From the NCBI GenBank assembly GCA_964625335.1, contig CAZVBE010000009.1, positions 14,315 to 78,314 of the forward strand: DNA of 64,000 bases, written 5' to 3'. The DNA is from CAZGUG01 sp964625335. Its GTDB lineage: Bacteria; Bacillota; Clostridia; Ch29. The stretch's first letter is position 1; the number at the start of each line of letters is the position of its first letter. The translations under genes and the position numbers were made by a program. Shown here piece after piece: positions 63,234-64,000 of the stretch. The notes below the pieces were generated by a model. It did not search any database. It had not been told where the DNA came from and was given only the letters and a program-made list of their open reading frames with translations.

Positions 63234-63716
63234 TTATATTGCTCCTATAATACTATGGCTTATAAGCAGAATAATAATGCCGGCCACCGCATTGCCAAAG
63301 AATATAACCGGCAGTGCGTGCAAAAGCCTTATATTAAGCAGGGCGGCTGCCAGGCTGCCGCTCCACACTCCTGTGGAGGGCACAGGTATTGCAACGAAAA
63401 TAAAAAGCCCCAGTCGGTAGTATTTTTTTATATTATGGGACTTATTTATAGTATTATCAACAATTCTTTCGGTTATGTGGCGAAAAAGACCCGTCCTTTT
63501 CACGAAGTTAAAAAAGGGCCTGAACACCAGGAGTATTACCGGTGACGGCAAAGTGCTGCCGATAAGGGCCAGGATATAGGTATGAACAGGATTAAGCCCC
63601 AGGGATAATCCCATGGGTATTGCTCCCCTTAGCTCAACATAGGGGAGCATTGACACATATAATACCGACCATTCATTTCCTATAAATTCAATGATAGAAT
63701 TGAAAAAACTTCCCAC
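63234..63716 (-). CDS. Small multidrug-export-family (COG2426-type) membrane protein
   Basis: 160 residues with about four to five helices. SMLPYVELRGAIPMGLSLGL and IFVAIPVPSTGVWSGSLAAAL are the signatures of the 'small multi-drug export protein' family. The transport role is inferred by name only. Ends just past the SAM riboswitch; transcribed on its own. Confidence 0.85.
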   Translation of the reverse strand: MGSFFNSIIEFIGNEWSVLYVSMLPYVELRGAIPMGLSLGLNPVHTYILALIGSTLPSPVILLVFRPFFNFVKRTGLFRHITERIVDNTINKSHNIKKYYRLGLFIFVAIPVPSTGVWSGSLAAALLNIRLLHALPVIFFGNAVAGIIILLISHSIIGAI

Positions 63717-63825
63717 AGTCCGCCAACCCCCTGCATTTAAATAACATAAAAATTATACACTAATTATCACTATATGTAAAAGCCGCATACTCCCGCGGAA
63801 ACGGCCCGGCCACCGACCTTAACAC

Positions 63826-63855
63826 AAAAAACGGCGTAATTGCTACGCCGTTTTT
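63826..63855. terminator. Terminator following the tRNA cluster
   Basis: AAAAAACGGCGTA-ATTGC-TACGCCGTTTTT, 12-bp stem with A- and T-runs, immediately downstream (minus strand) of tRNA-Tyr. Confidence 0.85.
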
Positions 63856-63857
63856 CT

Positions 63858-63942
63858 TGGTGGAGGGAGATGGATTTGAACCATCGAAGTCACTGACAAC
63901 AGATTTACAGTCTGCCCCCTTTGGCCACTTGGGTATCCCTCC
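63858..63942 (-). tRNA. tRNA-Tyr (anticodon GTA)
   Basis: 85-nt class II tRNA. Acceptor GGAGGGA / TCCCTCC, anticodon loop CTGTAAA, long variable arm, T-loop GGTTCAAATCC, and an encoded CCA. Five nt separate it from tRNA-Thr. Confidence 0.95.
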
Positions 63943-63946
63943 ATAA

Positions 63947-64000
63947 TGGAGCTGGTGATGGGACTCGAACCCGCAACCTGCTGATTACAAGTCAGCTGCT
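63947..64000 (-). tRNA. tRNA-Thr (anticodon TGT), 5' part cut off by the window edge
   Basis: Minus strand has anticodon stem/loop CTGACTTGTAATCAG, T-loop GGTTCGAGTCC, acceptor 3' arm CACCAGC, discriminator T and encoded CCA. The first ~22 nt are beyond the window. Confidence 0.93.

Overview
The window reads as chromosome of a flagellated, spore-forming, anaerobic-type Firmicute (class Clostridia). The evidence is a small PurL used with PurS and PurQ, CIRCE-controlled groES-groEL, a CotF-type coat protein, Rex with a Rex-type operator, guanine and SAM-I riboswitches, a BirA box before bioY, and FlgM/SigD-type flagellar control. I cannot name a species. Most genes lie on the minus strand. Conserved housekeeping blocks alternate with a few accessory patches.

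Region 1 (1-8.7 kb): purE-C-S-Q-L-F-M-N, tightly packed and often overlapping, behind a consensus promoter, a guanine riboswitch and an intrinsic terminator. An archaeal-type phosphoglycerate mutase (apgM) lies upstream on the same strand. Region 2 (8.7-13.4 kb): a plus-strand accessory patch with a decayed stretch, a membrane-anchored LuxR regulator, a secreted stalk-domain protein and two small membrane proteins. Region 3 (13.4-20.2 kb): guaB-guaA with an apparently exact 756-bp duplication of the guaA 3' end embedded in short GGGGAC-core repeats, two coat-type genes, and groES-groEL.

Region 4 (20.2-36.8 kb): OGG-type glycosylase, an EIIC-like membrane protein, an ISLre2-type insertion sequence, gdhA, a P-loop/Asp23-like fusion, rex, an ABC-F ATPase, an asparaginase that seems to start at ATA, a GntR regulator, bioY, a DnaA-box cluster, tsaD, and rimI-tsaB-tsaE. 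The run pur - gua - gro - rex - ABC-F - tsaD - rimI - tsaB - tsaE contains the same genes as the Bacillus subtilis pur/guaA/gro/ydi region. Region 5 (35.6-40.4 kb): amidohydrolase, MFS transporter, Tex.

Region 6 (40.5-61 kb): prfB (programmed +1 frameshift), secA, two proteins of unknown function, hpf/raiA, a long non-coding interval with a second DnaA-box cluster and a ~222-nt structured RNA that I interpret as the raiA motif, then fliT/flgN-like, fliS, fliD, flaG, an unknown flagellar-locus gene, flagellin, csrA, fliW, DUF6470, flgL, flgK, flgN, flgM, yvyF, comFC, recD2 and a ComK-like regulator. This is nearly colinear with the B. subtilis prfB-secA-yvyD-fli-hag-comFC locus. Four SigD-like promoters (TAAA-N15/16-nACGATAt) precede flaG, the unknown gene, flagellin and flgM. 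Region 7 (61-64 kb): DUF2922 and DUF1659 proteins, metK under a SAM-I riboswitch, a small-multidrug-export-family membrane protein, tRNA-Tyr and a truncated tRNA-Thr.

No complete new defence or biosynthetic system is visible. The most notable items are the raiA-type RNA with its own promoter and terminator, the two DnaA-box clusters, the recent guaA partial duplication within repeats, the ATA-start asparaginase, the P-loop/Asp23 fusion and a shared C-terminal F-x-D-K-K tail on FlgM, FlgN and a second chaperone.
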